From an uncultured Craurococcus sp. (GTDB taxonomy: Bacteria > Pseudomonadota > Alphaproteobacteria > Acetobacterales > Acetobacteraceae), in contig CADCTD010000049.1 of the NCBI GenBank assembly GCA_902805545.1, forward strand, positions 1 through 64,000: DNA of 64,000 nt. Reading direction: 5' to 3'. The translations under genes and the position numbers were made by a program. The notes under the pieces were generated by a model. The model ran no database searches and was not told the DNA's origin. It saw nothing but the letters and a program-made list of their open reading frames with translations. Below are positions 18,028 through 26,771 of the stretch, piece after piece (positions within the stretch are counted from its first letter, which is position 1; every line of letters starts with the position of its first letter).

Positions 18028-18103
18028 CGGCGTCGCGCTTCCCCGGTCCGGATGCGCCGGCCCCTGAGCGAACGTAACGACTTCGGTACACTCTCACCAC
18101 ATG

Positions 18104-18109
18104 ATTATA
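18104..18109 (-). promoter_or_regulatory. Candidate -10 element upstream of the lysine-rich gene
   Basis: Read on the minus strand this is TATAAT, a perfect sigma-70 -10 hexamer in otherwise GC-rich DNA, 77 bases before the ATG at 18027. No good -35 hexamer is seen at 16-18 bases; TTGATC occurs at a too-short 12-base spacing. Confidence 0.35.
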
Positions 18110-18143
18110 AAGCGGGGCTGTGATCAAACCGCTGGGCGAAGCA

Positions 18144-19328
18144 TCAGCCCTGGCTCACGACCCGTCCCGCGAACGCCACCACTCCCCGGGCCGGATGCGC
18201 CCCGATCGCCTCCCCCACCGTCTCCGCCGGGATCGCGAACAGATGCGCCGGCGCGCCCACCGCCAGGGCCGGCGCCTCCTCCTCCATCACCGCCGCCCCG
18301 GCCGCGCTCACCATGTCGAAGAGCTCGGCCAGCGCCTCGTCCGTCCGCGCATCCAGCCGCCAGCCGATGATGGCGGCGCGTTCCAGCATGTCGCCGGTGC
18401 CGTAGGGGCTCCAAAGGTCGCGCAGGTTGTCGTTGCCGCAGAAGACGCGCACGCCTGCCGCGCGCAGTCGCAGCAGCGGCGGCAGGGGGGCGCCGCCGGC
18501 GCCGTGGCTCACCAGCGCCATCCCCGCCTCGGCCATCATCGCGGCTGCCGCCTCCAGCCGGCTCTCGGCGAGGGCGCCGAGGCAGAAGCCGTGGCTGATC
18601 GCAACGCGCCCCTGCATGCCGTGCGCCCGCGTCCGCGCCGCGATCTCGGCGAGGGAGAAGAGGCCGAGCTCGCCCGCCTCGTGCAGGTGGATGTCGAGGC
18701 CGACGCCATGCCGCTCCGCCATGCGGAAGAGGATGTCGAGCTGGCCCTTCGGGTCGCGGTCCACCTCGCAGGGGTCGAGGCCGCCGAGCAGGTCGGCGCC
18801 CGCGCGCAGCGCCGCGTCCAGCAACGCCTCCGTCCCCGGCGCCGTGACGACGCCCGCCTGGGGGAAGGCGACGGTCTGGATGCGCATCCGGTCCGCATGC
18901 GCCGCCTTCGCCTCGAGGATGCCCTCCAGCATGGAGAGGCCGAAGGTGGGCGTGATGTCGGCATGGGTGCGGATCAGCGCCGTCCCCTGCGCGGCGCAGC
19001 GGCGGATGAGGTGGCCGGCGCGCTCAGCCGGCGAGAGGGGGAGATGCGGCATCAGCCGCTGGTCGGTCTCGATGCGGCTGGCGCGGGTGGGGCCGGCGGC
19101 ATGCGGCATCCAGGGCAGGCCCATCAGCGTCTTGTCGAGATGGAGGTGCCCGTCGGTCAGTCCGGGAAGCAGGAGCTGGCCGCCGAGCGCGTGGGTCGCC
19201 GCGGCCGCGGGCAGCGGGGCGCCGGGCGGCAGGATGGCGGCGATGCGGCCGCCGGCACAGGCGACGGCCATGCCGGTGCGGCCGTCCGGCAGGCGGGCCT
19301 CGGTGAGAAGGGTATCGACGGGGTCCAT
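18144..19328 (-). CDS. Cytosine-deaminase-like metal-dependent amidohydrolase
   Basis: About 394 residues, amidohydrolase superfamily, cytosine deaminase/AtzC-like group, which hydrolytically deaminate or cleave N-heterocycles. Metal ligands appear as GLTDGHLHLDK near the N-terminus, HADITPTFG, HLHEAGE (substrate and metal), SHGFCLG and CGNDNLRDLWSPYG, where the Asp is catalytic. ATG at 19328 is chosen; ATGs at 19337 and 19364 are also in frame and the ribosome site is weak. Fits the theme of cyclic amide/N-heterocycle use in this region. Confidence 0.85.
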   Translation of the reverse strand: MDPVDTLLTEARLPDGRTGMAVACAGGRIAAILPPGAPLPAAAATHALGGQLLLPGLTDGHLHLDKTLMGLPWMPHAAGPTRASRIETDQRLMPHLPLSPAERAGHLIRRCAAQGTALIRTHADITPTFGLSMLEGILEAKAAHADRMRIQTVAFPQAGVVTAPGTEALLDAALRAGADLLGGLDPCEVDRDPKGQLDILFRMAERHGVGLDIHLHEAGELGLFSLAEIAARTRAHGMQGRVAISHGFCLGALAESRLEAAAAMMAEAGMALVSHGAGGAPLPPLLRLRAAGVRVFCGNDNLRDLWSPYGTGDMLERAAIIGWRLDARTDEALAELFDMVSAAGAAVMEEEAPALAVGAPAHLFAIPAETVGEAIGAHPARGVVAFAGRVVSQG

Positions 19329-19373
19329 GCCGGGCATGGGAGGCGAAAGCCGCCCGCCCGGCAAGGCCCACGG

Positions 19374-19763
19374 TCAATGCCCGGCGCGGACGGCCCGGAC
19401 GGCGTCGGCCACGGCCGAGAGGGCGCGTGCGGTATGCCCCGCCGCCAATTCCTCCTGCGCTGCGTGGAGACCGCGGGTCGCGGCCTCGAGCGGCGGCGTC
19501 AGCCCCTTCTCGGCGATGAGACGGCGGAGGCGCATCTCCGCCAGGGCGAGGTTCACCGCGCCGGCCTTGGCATGGTCGTCCCGCAGGTCATGATCGGCGC
19601 CGAGCAGCAGGTCGAGCAGCCGCTCCGCCTCCGGCGAGCCGTGCGGCAGGGGCAGGACATGCGGCGCCGGCGGGTCCTTCAAATGGCCGAGCGCCACCTG
19701 TCGGGGCATCAGGCTGGCGATGAAGGCGTCGATGTAGGGGTGCCGGGTCGTATCGGTGTGCAT
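19374..19763 (-). CDS. Hypothetical helical protein
   Basis: 129 residues, not recognised, mostly alpha-helical by composition with His-rich turns (LLLGADHDLRDDHAK) and an Ala-rich C-terminal helix. No signal peptide. AAGG lies upstream of the ATG. It lies 45 bases upstream of the amidohydrolase start on the same strand and may be co-transcribed with it. Confidence 0.6.
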   Translation of the reverse strand: MHTDTTRHPYIDAFIASLMPRQVALGHLKDPPAPHVLPLPHGSPEAERLLDLLLGADHDLRDDHAKAGAVNLALAEMRLRRLIAEKGLTPPLEAATRGLHAAQEELAAGHTARALSAVADAVRAVRAGH

Positions 19764-19875
19764 GGACGAATGCCTTGCTGCGCGGCGTCATCCGCCGCCC
19801 CGTCAAGCTAGGCCTCCGTGCGGCGGAAGGATCAGCACGGCTGCGTGACGGCGCTGAAGCTTCGGACATGCGGCG

Positions 19876-20658
19876 TCAATCCTTGTAGTCGGGCTCGCGG
19901 CGGTCGAGGATCCGCTTCAGCGCCGAGAAATGCCAGTCGGCATTCGAGCGGCCGCCATACTTGACCGAGTTGTCGCGGAAGGCGGCGATGGTCCCGTCGA
20001 TCACCGGCTGCGGCAGGTGGCGAAGCGGCTTGCCCGTCCACATGGCGTAGAGCTGCACCTGCGCCACGCGCTCGATGTAGTACAACCGGTCATAGGCCTC
20101 GGCGACGGTGCGGCCGACGGTGGCGACGCCGTGGTTGGCCATGATGAGGATCGACTTGTCGCCGACGACGCCCGCCAGGCGCTCGCCCTCGGCCGGGTCG
20201 TAGGCGAGGCCGGTATAGGTGAGGTCGTAGGCGGTGTTCAGCATGGTGCCGAGCTCGGTCTGGCCGATCGGCAGGATGCTCGGGTCCTCGAGGCGCGAGA
20301 GGGCGCTGGCGAAGGGCATGTGGGTGTGGAAGACGGCGGCGGCATTCGGCAGCAGCCGGTGCATCGGCGCATGGATGCAGTAGGCGGAGCGCTCGATCTC
20401 GCCCTCGCCGGCGCGGCGCGTGCCGTCATAGCCGATCTCCATGAAGCAGCTCGCCGTCACCTCCGACCAGTGGAGGCCGAAGGGGATCTGGTAGTAGCGG
20501 TCGTCGGTGCCGGGCACGCGGAGGGTGAGGTGGTTGAAGATCCCCTCGTTGAAGCCGTGCATGACGGCGAGGCGATGTGCGGCGGCAAGGTCGACGCGCG
20601 CGTGCCAGCGCTGGTCGGCGAGCGAGAGGTCCTCGGCGGGGAGGGATTCCAGCGGCAT
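19876..20658 (-). CDS. Class II aldolase/adducin family protein
   Basis: 260 residues. Zn-dependent class II aldolase/adducin domain, found in aldolases, decarboxylases and dehydratases of sugar-phosphate and aromatic pathways. The metal ligands are HTHMP (about 117-119) and His in ANHGVATVG (about 175); the acid/base Glu sits in QTELGTML. The ATG at 20658 has AAGGAG upstream. Homologues of this form often carry the annotation aldolase II without a known substrate. Confidence 0.88.
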   Translation of the reverse strand: MPLESLPAEDLSLADQRWHARVDLAAAHRLAVMHGFNEGIFNHLTLRVPGTDDRYYQIPFGLHWSEVTASCFMEIGYDGTRRAGEGEIERSAYCIHAPMHRLLPNAAAVFHTHMPFASALSRLEDPSILPIGQTELGTMLNTAYDLTYTGLAYDPAEGERLAGVVGDKSILIMANHGVATVGRTVAEAYDRLYYIERVAQVQLYAMWTGKPLRHLPQPVIDGTIAAFRDNSVKYGGRSNADWHFSALKRILDRREPDYKD

Positions 20659-20717
20659 GGGGGGCTCCTTCGGCGGGATGGGCCGATGGTAGGCCTCTCC
20701 GTCCGGAGGGCAAGCGC

Positions 20718-21821
20718 TCAGCGGGCCGCCGCTCCCGCCTGCCGGCGCCGGCGCTCGGACATCCAGGCGATGCCCATCAGCAGCAGCGCCCCGCCGCCGA
20801 CCAGCGGCAGGTCGAGCCAATGGGCGGCGTGGGGGAAGGCGCGGAAGAGGCTCGCCACCGCATAGGAGAAGAAGAGGCCGAGGCAGAAGACGTTGAGGCT
20901 GTTCCGCCCGGCCGCCGCCAGCGCCTGAGCCAGCCAGCCCTGCAGCATCATCTCCCGCGGCGGCACCAGCGCCACGACGGCATAGGCGAGCGCCAGCGCA
21001 TGGAGGACGCGCGGCAGGGCGAGGTCCTGCTTGCCCATCAATGCCTGCAGGTCGAGCGGCGGCCCGGCGATCAGCCCATGCTCCACCAGCCGCACCCAGA
21101 GCCCGGCGAGCAGGACCAATGCCGCTGCGGCGAGCAGCGCCGGATGGGGCCCGATCGCCCTGCCCCGCAGCAGGGCCTCCCGGCCGAACCAGGCGCCGAG
21201 GGCGAACAGGACCTGCCAGGCCAGCGGGTTGAACTCCACCTCCGTCCCGCCGAGACCGGGCAGGCGCCAGCCCCAGAGCTGCACCGCCGCGTAGAGCGCG
21301 AGCGACGGCAGCAGCGCGAAGGGGCCGATGCGCTCCATCAAGTGGACTAGGACCGGGAGGGTCAGCATGCTGAGGATGAAGATCGGCAGGATGCCCATGA
21401 ATGCCGGCTGGTAGAGCAGCGTCGCCGCACCCGGCAGGGCGAACCAGGGCTCCTGCAGAAGCCAGGACCAGCCGAGGGCCGCCGCCTCGCCGGGCCAGCG
21501 GCACGCCATCTCCGTGGCCATGACGAGGGCCGCGAAGCCGCAGACGACGATCAGATGCGTCCGGTAGAGCCGCCCCACCCGCCCCAGCAGGTCGAGCAGG
21601 GCGGCACGCCAGCCGCTGCGATGCTCCTTCAGCACGAAGACGGAGCCGAGGGCGAAGCCGGAGAGGAAGAGGAATTGCTCGGAACTGTCCGAGAGCCCCC
21701 AGGCGGCGGAGATGCCCCAGGCGCCGATCAGCGAGCCATGCGCATGGGAGGCGAAAATCTGCAGCTGCAGCCAGCCGCGCAGCAGGTCGAGGCGCGTGTC
21801 GCGCGGCGGGCGTTTCAGCAT
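20718..21821 (-). CDS. OpgC-like integral membrane protein
   Basis: 367 residues with about ten hydrophobic segments. The N-terminus RDTRLDLLRGWLQLQIFASH and SEQFLFLSGFALG match OpgC/acyltransferase-3-type membrane proteins, which add succinyl or acyl groups to osmoregulated periplasmic glucans or other glycans. No glucan synthase genes are nearby, so the acceptor is unknown. It ends 59 bases before the start of the class II aldolase gene, with which it could share a transcript. Confidence 0.8.
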   Translation of the reverse strand: MLKRPPRDTRLDLLRGWLQLQIFASHAHGSLIGAWGISAAWGLSDSSEQFLFLSGFALGSVFVLKEHRSGWRAALLDLLGRVGRLYRTHLIVVCGFAALVMATEMACRWPGEAAALGWSWLLQEPWFALPGAATLLYQPAFMGILPIFILSMLTLPVLVHLMERIGPFALLPSLALYAAVQLWGWRLPGLGGTEVEFNPLAWQVLFALGAWFGREALLRGRAIGPHPALLAAAALVLLAGLWVRLVEHGLIAGPPLDLQALMGKQDLALPRVLHALALAYAVVALVPPREMMLQGWLAQALAAAGRNSLNVFCLGLFFSYAVASLFRAFPHAAHWLDLPLVGGGALLLMGIAWMSERRRRQAGAAAR

Positions 21822-22043
21822 GGCGAATCTCCGTCAGGCCAGGCGCGGCCGCTGGCCGGAACGCGCGATGACGGCGAATGGCCCGTCACCGCGGATCAAT
21901 GAAGCCAGGACCGGCGTCGCCCTCGAGGCCGCTGACGGCCGGGCCGATGCCGGAGACGACGGCCGCCCCTCGATCAGCCCGGGCAGCAGCGTCGCGCCGA
22001 TGCCGTGCGCGGCGCCCAACGGAGGGAAGCCGCGCCGCATCGG

Positions 22044-22406
22044 CTACTTCCGGTCGTACTGCACCTCGATCATGTTGCCGCTGCCGACCGTGAGCCGCGG
22101 CACCGCGCCGTCATTGCCGACACGCATGTTGGGGGCAGCGGTGTCGTAGATGACTTCGAGCATGCCATTGACGTTCTCGAGCCGCAACACGCGCTGCGAC
22201 TGCGGCACGCCCGGCCGCATGTCGTAGACGAGGGTGACGCTGCTGTCGTCGTTCACCATCACCTGGCGCAGCACGCGCTCACCCATCATCGGGCCGAGCT
22301 GCATCCGCTGTCCCGGCTGCATGGGGGTGGACTGGGCGAAGGCGAAGGCTGGCGCGACGAGCAGCGCGAGCCCTAGCACGAAGGCAAGGCGGCGGGTCGT
22401 GGTCAT
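22044..22406 (-). CDS. Small secreted hypothetical protein
   Basis: 120 residues with a clear signal peptide (LAFVLGLALLVAPAFAFAQ, cleavage after about residue 25). The mature part is beta-rich with repeated Met/Gln/Arg (TPMQPGQRMQLGPMMGERVLRQV) and DDSSVTLVYDMR. No family recognised. The 220 bases downstream hold only a doubtful 68-codon frame. Confidence 0.65.
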   Translation of the reverse strand: MTTTRRLAFVLGLALLVAPAFAFAQSTPMQPGQRMQLGPMMGERVLRQVMVNDDSSVTLVYDMRPGVPQSQRVLRLENVNGMLEVIYDTAAPNMRVGNDGAVPRLTVGSGNMIEVQYDRK

Positions 22407-22481
22407 GGTGTGGACTCCAGCATGGTTGCGCTAGAGGTTTCGGTGCCGGCGCCGCCGCGGTTACCGGGATGCCAAAATAAA

Positions 22482-23465
22482 TCAGCCGCAGCCGGGCGGC
22501 GTGATGCGGTCGGCGAGGCCGATGAGCTCGAAGCGATAGGGCTCGGTCGCCGCCGGGTCGATCGTCACCATCACGGCGCGCGTGTCGCCATCCCCGGGCA
22601 CCATGGCGCGCGTCAGGTTCGGCGCCTCCGGCACGGGATTGTCGCGCAGCCAGAAATGGCTGTCGCCATGCAGCAGCAGCACCGGCCGGCCGAAGTCCCG
22701 CGCCGCGGCGGCGAGCGCGTCCCGCGTATCCACATGCCCGGCGACGGTGCCGCGGCCGCAGCGGTCGCGGAAATACAGGTCGGCCTGTATGGCGACGACG
22801 ACGGCGCCGCTGCCGGCCGCCCGCGCCGCGGCGAAGCCCTCGCGCAGCCAGGCGAGGTTCGCCGCATTGCGCGCTGGGTATTCCTGCGCGGCGCCGGGCG
22901 GCGTGCCCGGCCTGCCGTCCTGCGGGCGGTTGTTGTCGGAGCCCGGCACATGCAGTGTGAGGAAGGTGATGCCCTCGCGCTCCCAGCGGGCATTCTCCAC
23001 ATAGGCGCGGAAGCCGGGCGCGAGGTCGGCCTGTCGCCGCAGCGGCATCGGCGATCGCCCGAGGCTCACCGGCGCGCTGAAGAAGCGGGCGCGCAGCAGC
23101 GCCAGCCGCTCGACCGGGTCGAAGGCGCCGGCGCGCTGCTGCCAGCAATCGGTCCACTCGTTGTCGCCCGGCGTGTAGACCAGCGGGCCCTGGATGCGGT
23201 TGAACCAGGCGGCGGTGCGGTCGAGGATGACCGCATCCGTGCAGGCCTCGCTGCCCGCCTTGGTATCGCCGAGGAAGATGCTGAAGGCGGGGCGGGCGGC
23301 GTTGATCGCATCGGCGAGCTGGTGCACCCGCTCCACTTCCGCCGCGCAGGCCGCGCCGCCGCCGCGGTTGCAATAGGGCATGTCACCGAAAGCGACGAAG
23401 CGGAGCGGCTCGGCCGCGGCAGGGGCGGCAAGCAGCAGGAGAAGCGGCAGGAGCAGGAGACGCAT
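22482..23465 (-). CDS. Secreted calcineurin-like metallophosphoesterase
   Basis: 327 residues. The ATG at 23465 opens a signal peptide rich in Leu (MRLLLLPLLLLLAAPAAA). Metal-site motifs follow the calcineurin-like order: FGDMPY (about 28), FLGDTK (about 66), PGDNEWTD (about 99), and LLHGDSHFW near 270. It probably removes phosphate from a periplasmic ester. Four cysteines (in YCNRG, AACAAE, EACTD, TDCWQQ) suggest disulfides. Longer in-frame starts lie inside the neighbouring opposite-strand gene and are rejected. Confidence 0.83.
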   Translation of the reverse strand: MRLLLLPLLLLLAAPAAAEPLRFVAFGDMPYCNRGGGAACAAEVERVHQLADAINAARPAFSIFLGDTKAGSEACTDAVILDRTAAWFNRIQGPLVYTPGDNEWTDCWQQRAGAFDPVERLALLRARFFSAPVSLGRSPMPLRRQADLAPGFRAYVENARWEREGITFLTLHVPGSDNNRPQDGRPGTPPGAAQEYPARNAANLAWLREGFAAARAAGSGAVVVAIQADLYFRDRCGRGTVAGHVDTRDALAAAARDFGRPVLLLHGDSHFWLRDNPVPEAPNLTRAMVPGDGDTRAVMVTIDPAATEPYRFELIGLADRITPPGCG

Positions 23466-23612
23466 GCCCCATTCCCTAGCCGAGCCGCGCTGGATGGAAC
23501 AGTGACCAAACGCTGACGCCTCACAGAGACGCGAAGCCTTCCTCCCCTGTTTGGGGGAGGCTGGCGGGGCCGTGCAGGCGCTTGCATGACGGCGCAATCT
23601 GGAGGGACCCCG

Positions 23613-24395
23613 ATGCGCCACCTTGCCAAGCTCGCCGCCCCAGCGCTGCTGGTTGCCGCCCTGCTCGCACCCGGCCAGGCTGCCGCCCAACCCATGACCG
23701 ACGCCTTCGACATGCTGCTTGCGCCGCCACAGGGCCGGGAGCAGCGAATCGGCCTCATCCTGGTGACGCCGCAGCCGGAGCGCGCCCTGCCGGCCGTCAT
23801 CATCATGCCCGACGAGGCGGGGATCGACGGTCGTACCGCGCGGCTGTCCGACGTCATGCTGGCCCGCGGCTGGGTCGGCATCGAGGTCGACCCGGAGCCG
23901 CTGTCGCTCGATGGCGCGGCGGTGCCGCCTCCGCCCTCGCCGCTCCGCCTCGGGCGGCTCCTGCGCTCGCTGCACGAGGCATTGCAGACGGATGCGCGGG
24001 TCGACCCGCGCCGCATCGCCGTCGTCGGCCTCGGGACCGGCGGGCGAGCGGCGGTGCATGCGGCGCTCGAGGATGGCCGGCTCGGCTTCGCCGCTCATGC
24101 CGCCCTCTATCCCGGGTGCGAGGCCCTCGCCGCCGAGCAGGAAGTGCCGCCCGACGCCCCCGCCCTGCTGCTGCTTGCGGGGGCGGAGGAGCCACCGGAT
24201 GCCTGCGCCGGGCTCGGCGCCCGGCTGCACCGGATGGAGGGCGCGACCTATGGGTGGGATCACCTGATCGCCGGCGCCATGCGGCGCTGGACCTCCGCGG
24301 GCTCGACGCCGGTCCATCCGGACGGGCAGGCGACCGAGGCTGGCGAGATCATCCTGACCCGCTTCCTGGCGGAGGCGTTCCGCGCGGTCCGCTAG
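23613..24395 (+). CDS. Secreted dienelactone-hydrolase-like protein lacking the nucleophile
   Basis: 260 residues. ATG at 23613, with GGAGGG upstream, starts a signal peptide ending near AQAAA/QP. The body follows the dienelactone hydrolase pattern (PAVIIMPDEAGID, then DPRRIAVVGLGTGGRAAVHAAL), but the G-x-S/C-x-G elbow reads GLGTGG, with Gly in the nucleophile position. A final YGWDH keeps a candidate triad His. It may be a binding protein or pseudoenzyme rather than a hydrolase. Divergent from the phosphoesterase gene. Confidence 0.75.
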   Translation: MRHLAKLAAPALLVAALLAPGQAAAQPMTDAFDMLLAPPQGREQRIGLILVTPQPERALPAVIIMPDEAGIDGRTARLSDVMLARGWVGIEVDPEPLSLDGAAVPPPPSPLRLGRLLRSLHEALQTDARVDPRRIAVVGLGTGGRAAVHAALEDGRLGFAAHAALYPGCEALAAEQEVPPDAPALLLLAGAEEPPDACAGLGARLHRMEGATYGWDHLIAGAMRRWTSAGSTPVHPDGQATEAGEIILTRFLAEAFRAVR

Positions 24396-24459
24396 GGCGG
24401 GATCGCCGGGCAGCGGACCGGCCGAAGGCGCGGATCACGCGGCAAGGCAGCCAGCTGGA

Positions 24460-25572
24460 TCATGATCTGACGCCCGGGAGCCGGGCGACGAGGGCGGCGA
24501 GCGCGGCCTGGCTGCGCGCGCCGGTCGCGTCGAAGCATCGGGCGAGGTGGCTCCGCACCGTCTCGGCCGAGAGGCCAAGGGCAGCGGCCGTCCCCGGCAC
24601 GCCGGCGCCCGCCGCGATGCTGCGCAGGACCCGCGCCTCGGCATGGGTAAGGCCGAAGGCGGCGCGCAGCGTCTCCGTCTCCGGCGGCGTGTCCGGGCCG
24701 CCGGCCAGTACCGCGACGGCGGGGCGCCCGGCCTCGCCCATTGGACCGGGCAGGGGCGTCACCAGCACCGGCCAGCCCGGCTCGCCCGAGGGCCGGGTGA
24801 CCCGCATCCGTCCGCCGAGGCCGGCCGCCACGGCGCGGCCGATGAGCCGGTGCAACTGCCGCGCCTCGCCCGGCAACTCGGTCGAGAGCCGGCCGGGGCC
24901 GCCGGGTTCGGGCAGGAGGCGGAGGCCGTCGGCCAGCCGCAGCAGCGCCTCGCCGGCGGCATTGGCATGGCGGAGCCGCCCGGTGCGGTCGATCAGCAGC
25001 ACTGCATGCGGGGCCGCATCGAGCGCCGTGGCGAGCCCCCGTTCGGCGGCGCGGCTGGCCTGCAGGGCGCTGGCCAGCTCAAGCGCCTGGCGGAGATGCG
25101 GCGCAAGGCGGGTGAAGCGGCTGAGCGCCTCGCCGGAGGCCTCCGCGCCCCGGGCATCGAGACAAAAGGCGATGCCGCCGCTGCCGCTGCCGCCGCTCCA
25201 GGAGCCGTAGTTCAGCATGATGTGGTTTTCGATCCGCTGCGGCAGCAGGATCTCGGCATGGAGCGCGCTTCGCCGGGCCTCGGCCTTGGGCCAGAGCGCG
25301 CTCGCCAGCACGGGGTCGCCCTCCGGCATCCACCGGATCGCGCGGGCATAGCCGTTGTCGGCATGACGCTCGAGGTAGAGCCCGGCGAGTGCCGGGTCGA
25401 GCCGGCCGACCACGATGAAGTCATGGCCGATCGCATGGCTGTGGCGCGTGACCATCCCGCCGATAGCGCCGAGATGGTCGGCGGTGAGGGTCAGCGCGGC
25501 GGGCCAGAGCGCGGGGTCGCGCACCGCGTCGTGCACCGCCAGCAGCACCTCCTCGAAGCCCGTCTGCCGCAT
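24460..25572 (-). CDS. LuxR-type transcriptional regulator with PAS-like sensor
   Basis: 370 residues. A C-terminal LuxR/FixJ helix-turn-helix (about 305-365: LTHAEARVLRSIAAG ... GLSAETVRSHLARCFDATGA) follows a PAS-like segment (about 185-285, ALDAAPHAVLLIDRTGRLRHAN) and an N-terminal region of about 170 residues with no certain family. ATG at 25572 is preceded by GGGAGG. It is divergent from queA, and a 12-base inverted repeat lies between the two genes. It could control the neighbouring genes or itself; the ligand is unknown. Confidence 0.85.
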   Translation of the reverse strand: MRQTGFEEVLLAVHDAVRDPALWPAALTLTADHLGAIGGMVTRHSHAIGHDFIVVGRLDPALAGLYLERHADNGYARAIRWMPEGDPVLASALWPKAEARRSALHAEILLPQRIENHIMLNYGSWSGGSGSGGIAFCLDARGAEASGEALSRFTRLAPHLRQALELASALQASRAAERGLATALDAAPHAVLLIDRTGRLRHANAAGEALLRLADGLRLLPEPGGPGRLSTELPGEARQLHRLIGRAVAAGLGGRMRVTRPSGEPGWPVLVTPLPGPMGEAGRPAVAVLAGGPDTPPETETLRAAFGLTHAEARVLRSIAAGAGVPGTAAALGLSAETVRSHLARCFDATGARSQAALAALVARLPGVRS

Positions 25573-25610
25573 CGCTACGCCTCCCTGACCTCGAGCGGAG
25601 AGTCTGACTG

Positions 25611-25651
25611 AAACGGTTTGCAATAGTCATCACAAGGGCTGCAACCGTTTT
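25611..25651. promoter_or_regulatory. Inverted repeat, possible operator between the luxR-type gene and queA
   Basis: AAACGGTTTGCA (25611-25622) and TGCAACCGTTTT (25640-25651) are near-perfect inverted arms (AAACGGTTTGCA against AAAACGGTTGCA) with centres about 29 bases apart. This is the most AT-rich spot in the region, 39 bases upstream of the regulator start and 74 before queA. The layout fits autoregulation by the LuxR-type protein. Confidence 0.45.
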
Positions 25652-25724
25652 GCTTCCATCCGTTACGCCACGCCAAGGGCGGGGCGGTTGCCTTCCGCGC
25701 CCCGCCGGGCTACCGCCCCGGCCC

Positions 25725-26771
25725 ATGCGCACCGAGGATTTCGACTTCGACCTGCCGGAGCGGCTGATCGCCCAGGCGCCGGCCCGGCCGCGCGATTCCG
25801 CGCGGCTGCTGGATGTCGGGCGGGCGGGGCTGGCGGACCGCATCGTCCGGGACCTGCCCGGCCTGCTCCGGCCGGGCGACATCATGGTGGTCAACGACAC
25901 ACGGGTGATCCCGGCCCGGCTGCGCGGCCGCCGGGGCGAGGCGGCCATCGAGATCATGCTGAACCGCGCCGAGGGCGGCGGGCTGTGGGAGGCGCTGGTG
26001 CGCAATGCCCGGCGCCTCCGCCCGGGCGACACCATCGCCATCGAGGGTGCCCCCGGCCTCGCCCCGCAGGTCGTCGAGCGACGCGAGGGCGGCATGGCGC
26101 TGCTCGATTTCGGCCCGGACCAGGCGGCGCTCGCCATGGCGCTGGAGGCCGCCGGCGAAGTGCCGCTGCCGCCCTATATCGCCCGGCCGGAGGGGCCGTT
26201 GCCGGAGGACCGCGAGGACTACCAGGCGATCTTCGCCGCCCGCCCCGGCGCCGTCGCCGCGCCGACCGCGAGCCTCCACTTCACCCCGTCGCTGCTCGAG
26301 GCGATCGCCGCGCGCGGCGTCGGCCAGGCAATGGTGACGCTGCATGTCGGCGCCGGCACCTTTCTTCCGATGCGGGCCGAGGATCCGCGCGAGCACAGGC
26401 TCCATCCCGAGTGGGGCGAGGTGACGGAGGCGGCGGCGGCATCGATCAACGCCGCGCGCGCGGCCGGCGGCCGGGTGGTTGCGATCGGCACCACCGCGCT
26501 GCGGCTGCTGGAGACGGCGGCGGGAGAGGACGGCGTGGTCCGCCCCTTCCGCGGCCTCACCGACATCTACCTGCTGCCCGGCCACCGCTTCCGCGGCGCC
26601 GACCTGCTGCTCACCAACTTCCACCTGCCGCGGAGCACGCTCTTCATGCTGGTCTCGGCCTTCGCCGGCACGGCGCGGATGCGGGCGGCCTACGCCCATG
26701 CCATCGCAGCTGCCTACCGCTTCTACAGCTATGGCGATGGCAGCCTGCTGGAGCGCGAGGAGGCCCGATGA
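25725..26771 (+). CDS. queA: tRNA preQ1(34) S-adenosylmethionine ribosyltransferase-isomerase
   Basis: 348 residues. QueA moves the ribosyl part of S-adenosylmethionine to 7-aminomethyl-7-deazaguanine in tRNA, giving epoxyqueuosine. Family motifs include [12 protein letters not shown] at the start, [46 protein letters not shown]-like [11 protein letters not shown], and [16 protein letters not shown] at 25725 gives the usual N-terminus ([11 protein letters not shown]). The stop overlaps the tgt ATG (ATGA). Confidence 0.95.
   Translation: MRTEDFDFDLPERLIAQAPARPRDSARLLDVGRAGLADRIVRDLPGLLRPGDIMVVNDTRVIPARLRGRRGEAAIEIMLNRAEGGGLWEALVRNARRLRPGDTIAIEGAPGLAPQVVERREGGMALLDFGPDQAALAMALEAAGEVPLPPYIARPEGPLPEDREDYQAIFAARPGAVAAPTASLHFTPSLLEAIAARGVGQAMVTLHVGAGTFLPMRAEDPREHRLHPEWGEVTEAAAASINAARAAGGRVVAIGTTALRLLETAAGEDGVVRPFRGLTDIYLLPGHRFRGADLLLTNFHLPRSTLFMLVSAFAGTARMRAAYAHAIAAAYRFYSYGDGSLLEREEAR

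Noticed and set aside
21834-22040. 68-codon minus-strand frame after the small secreted protein
   Set aside because: No ribosome site, no family and low-complexity Ala/Arg/Ser content; not listed as a gene.
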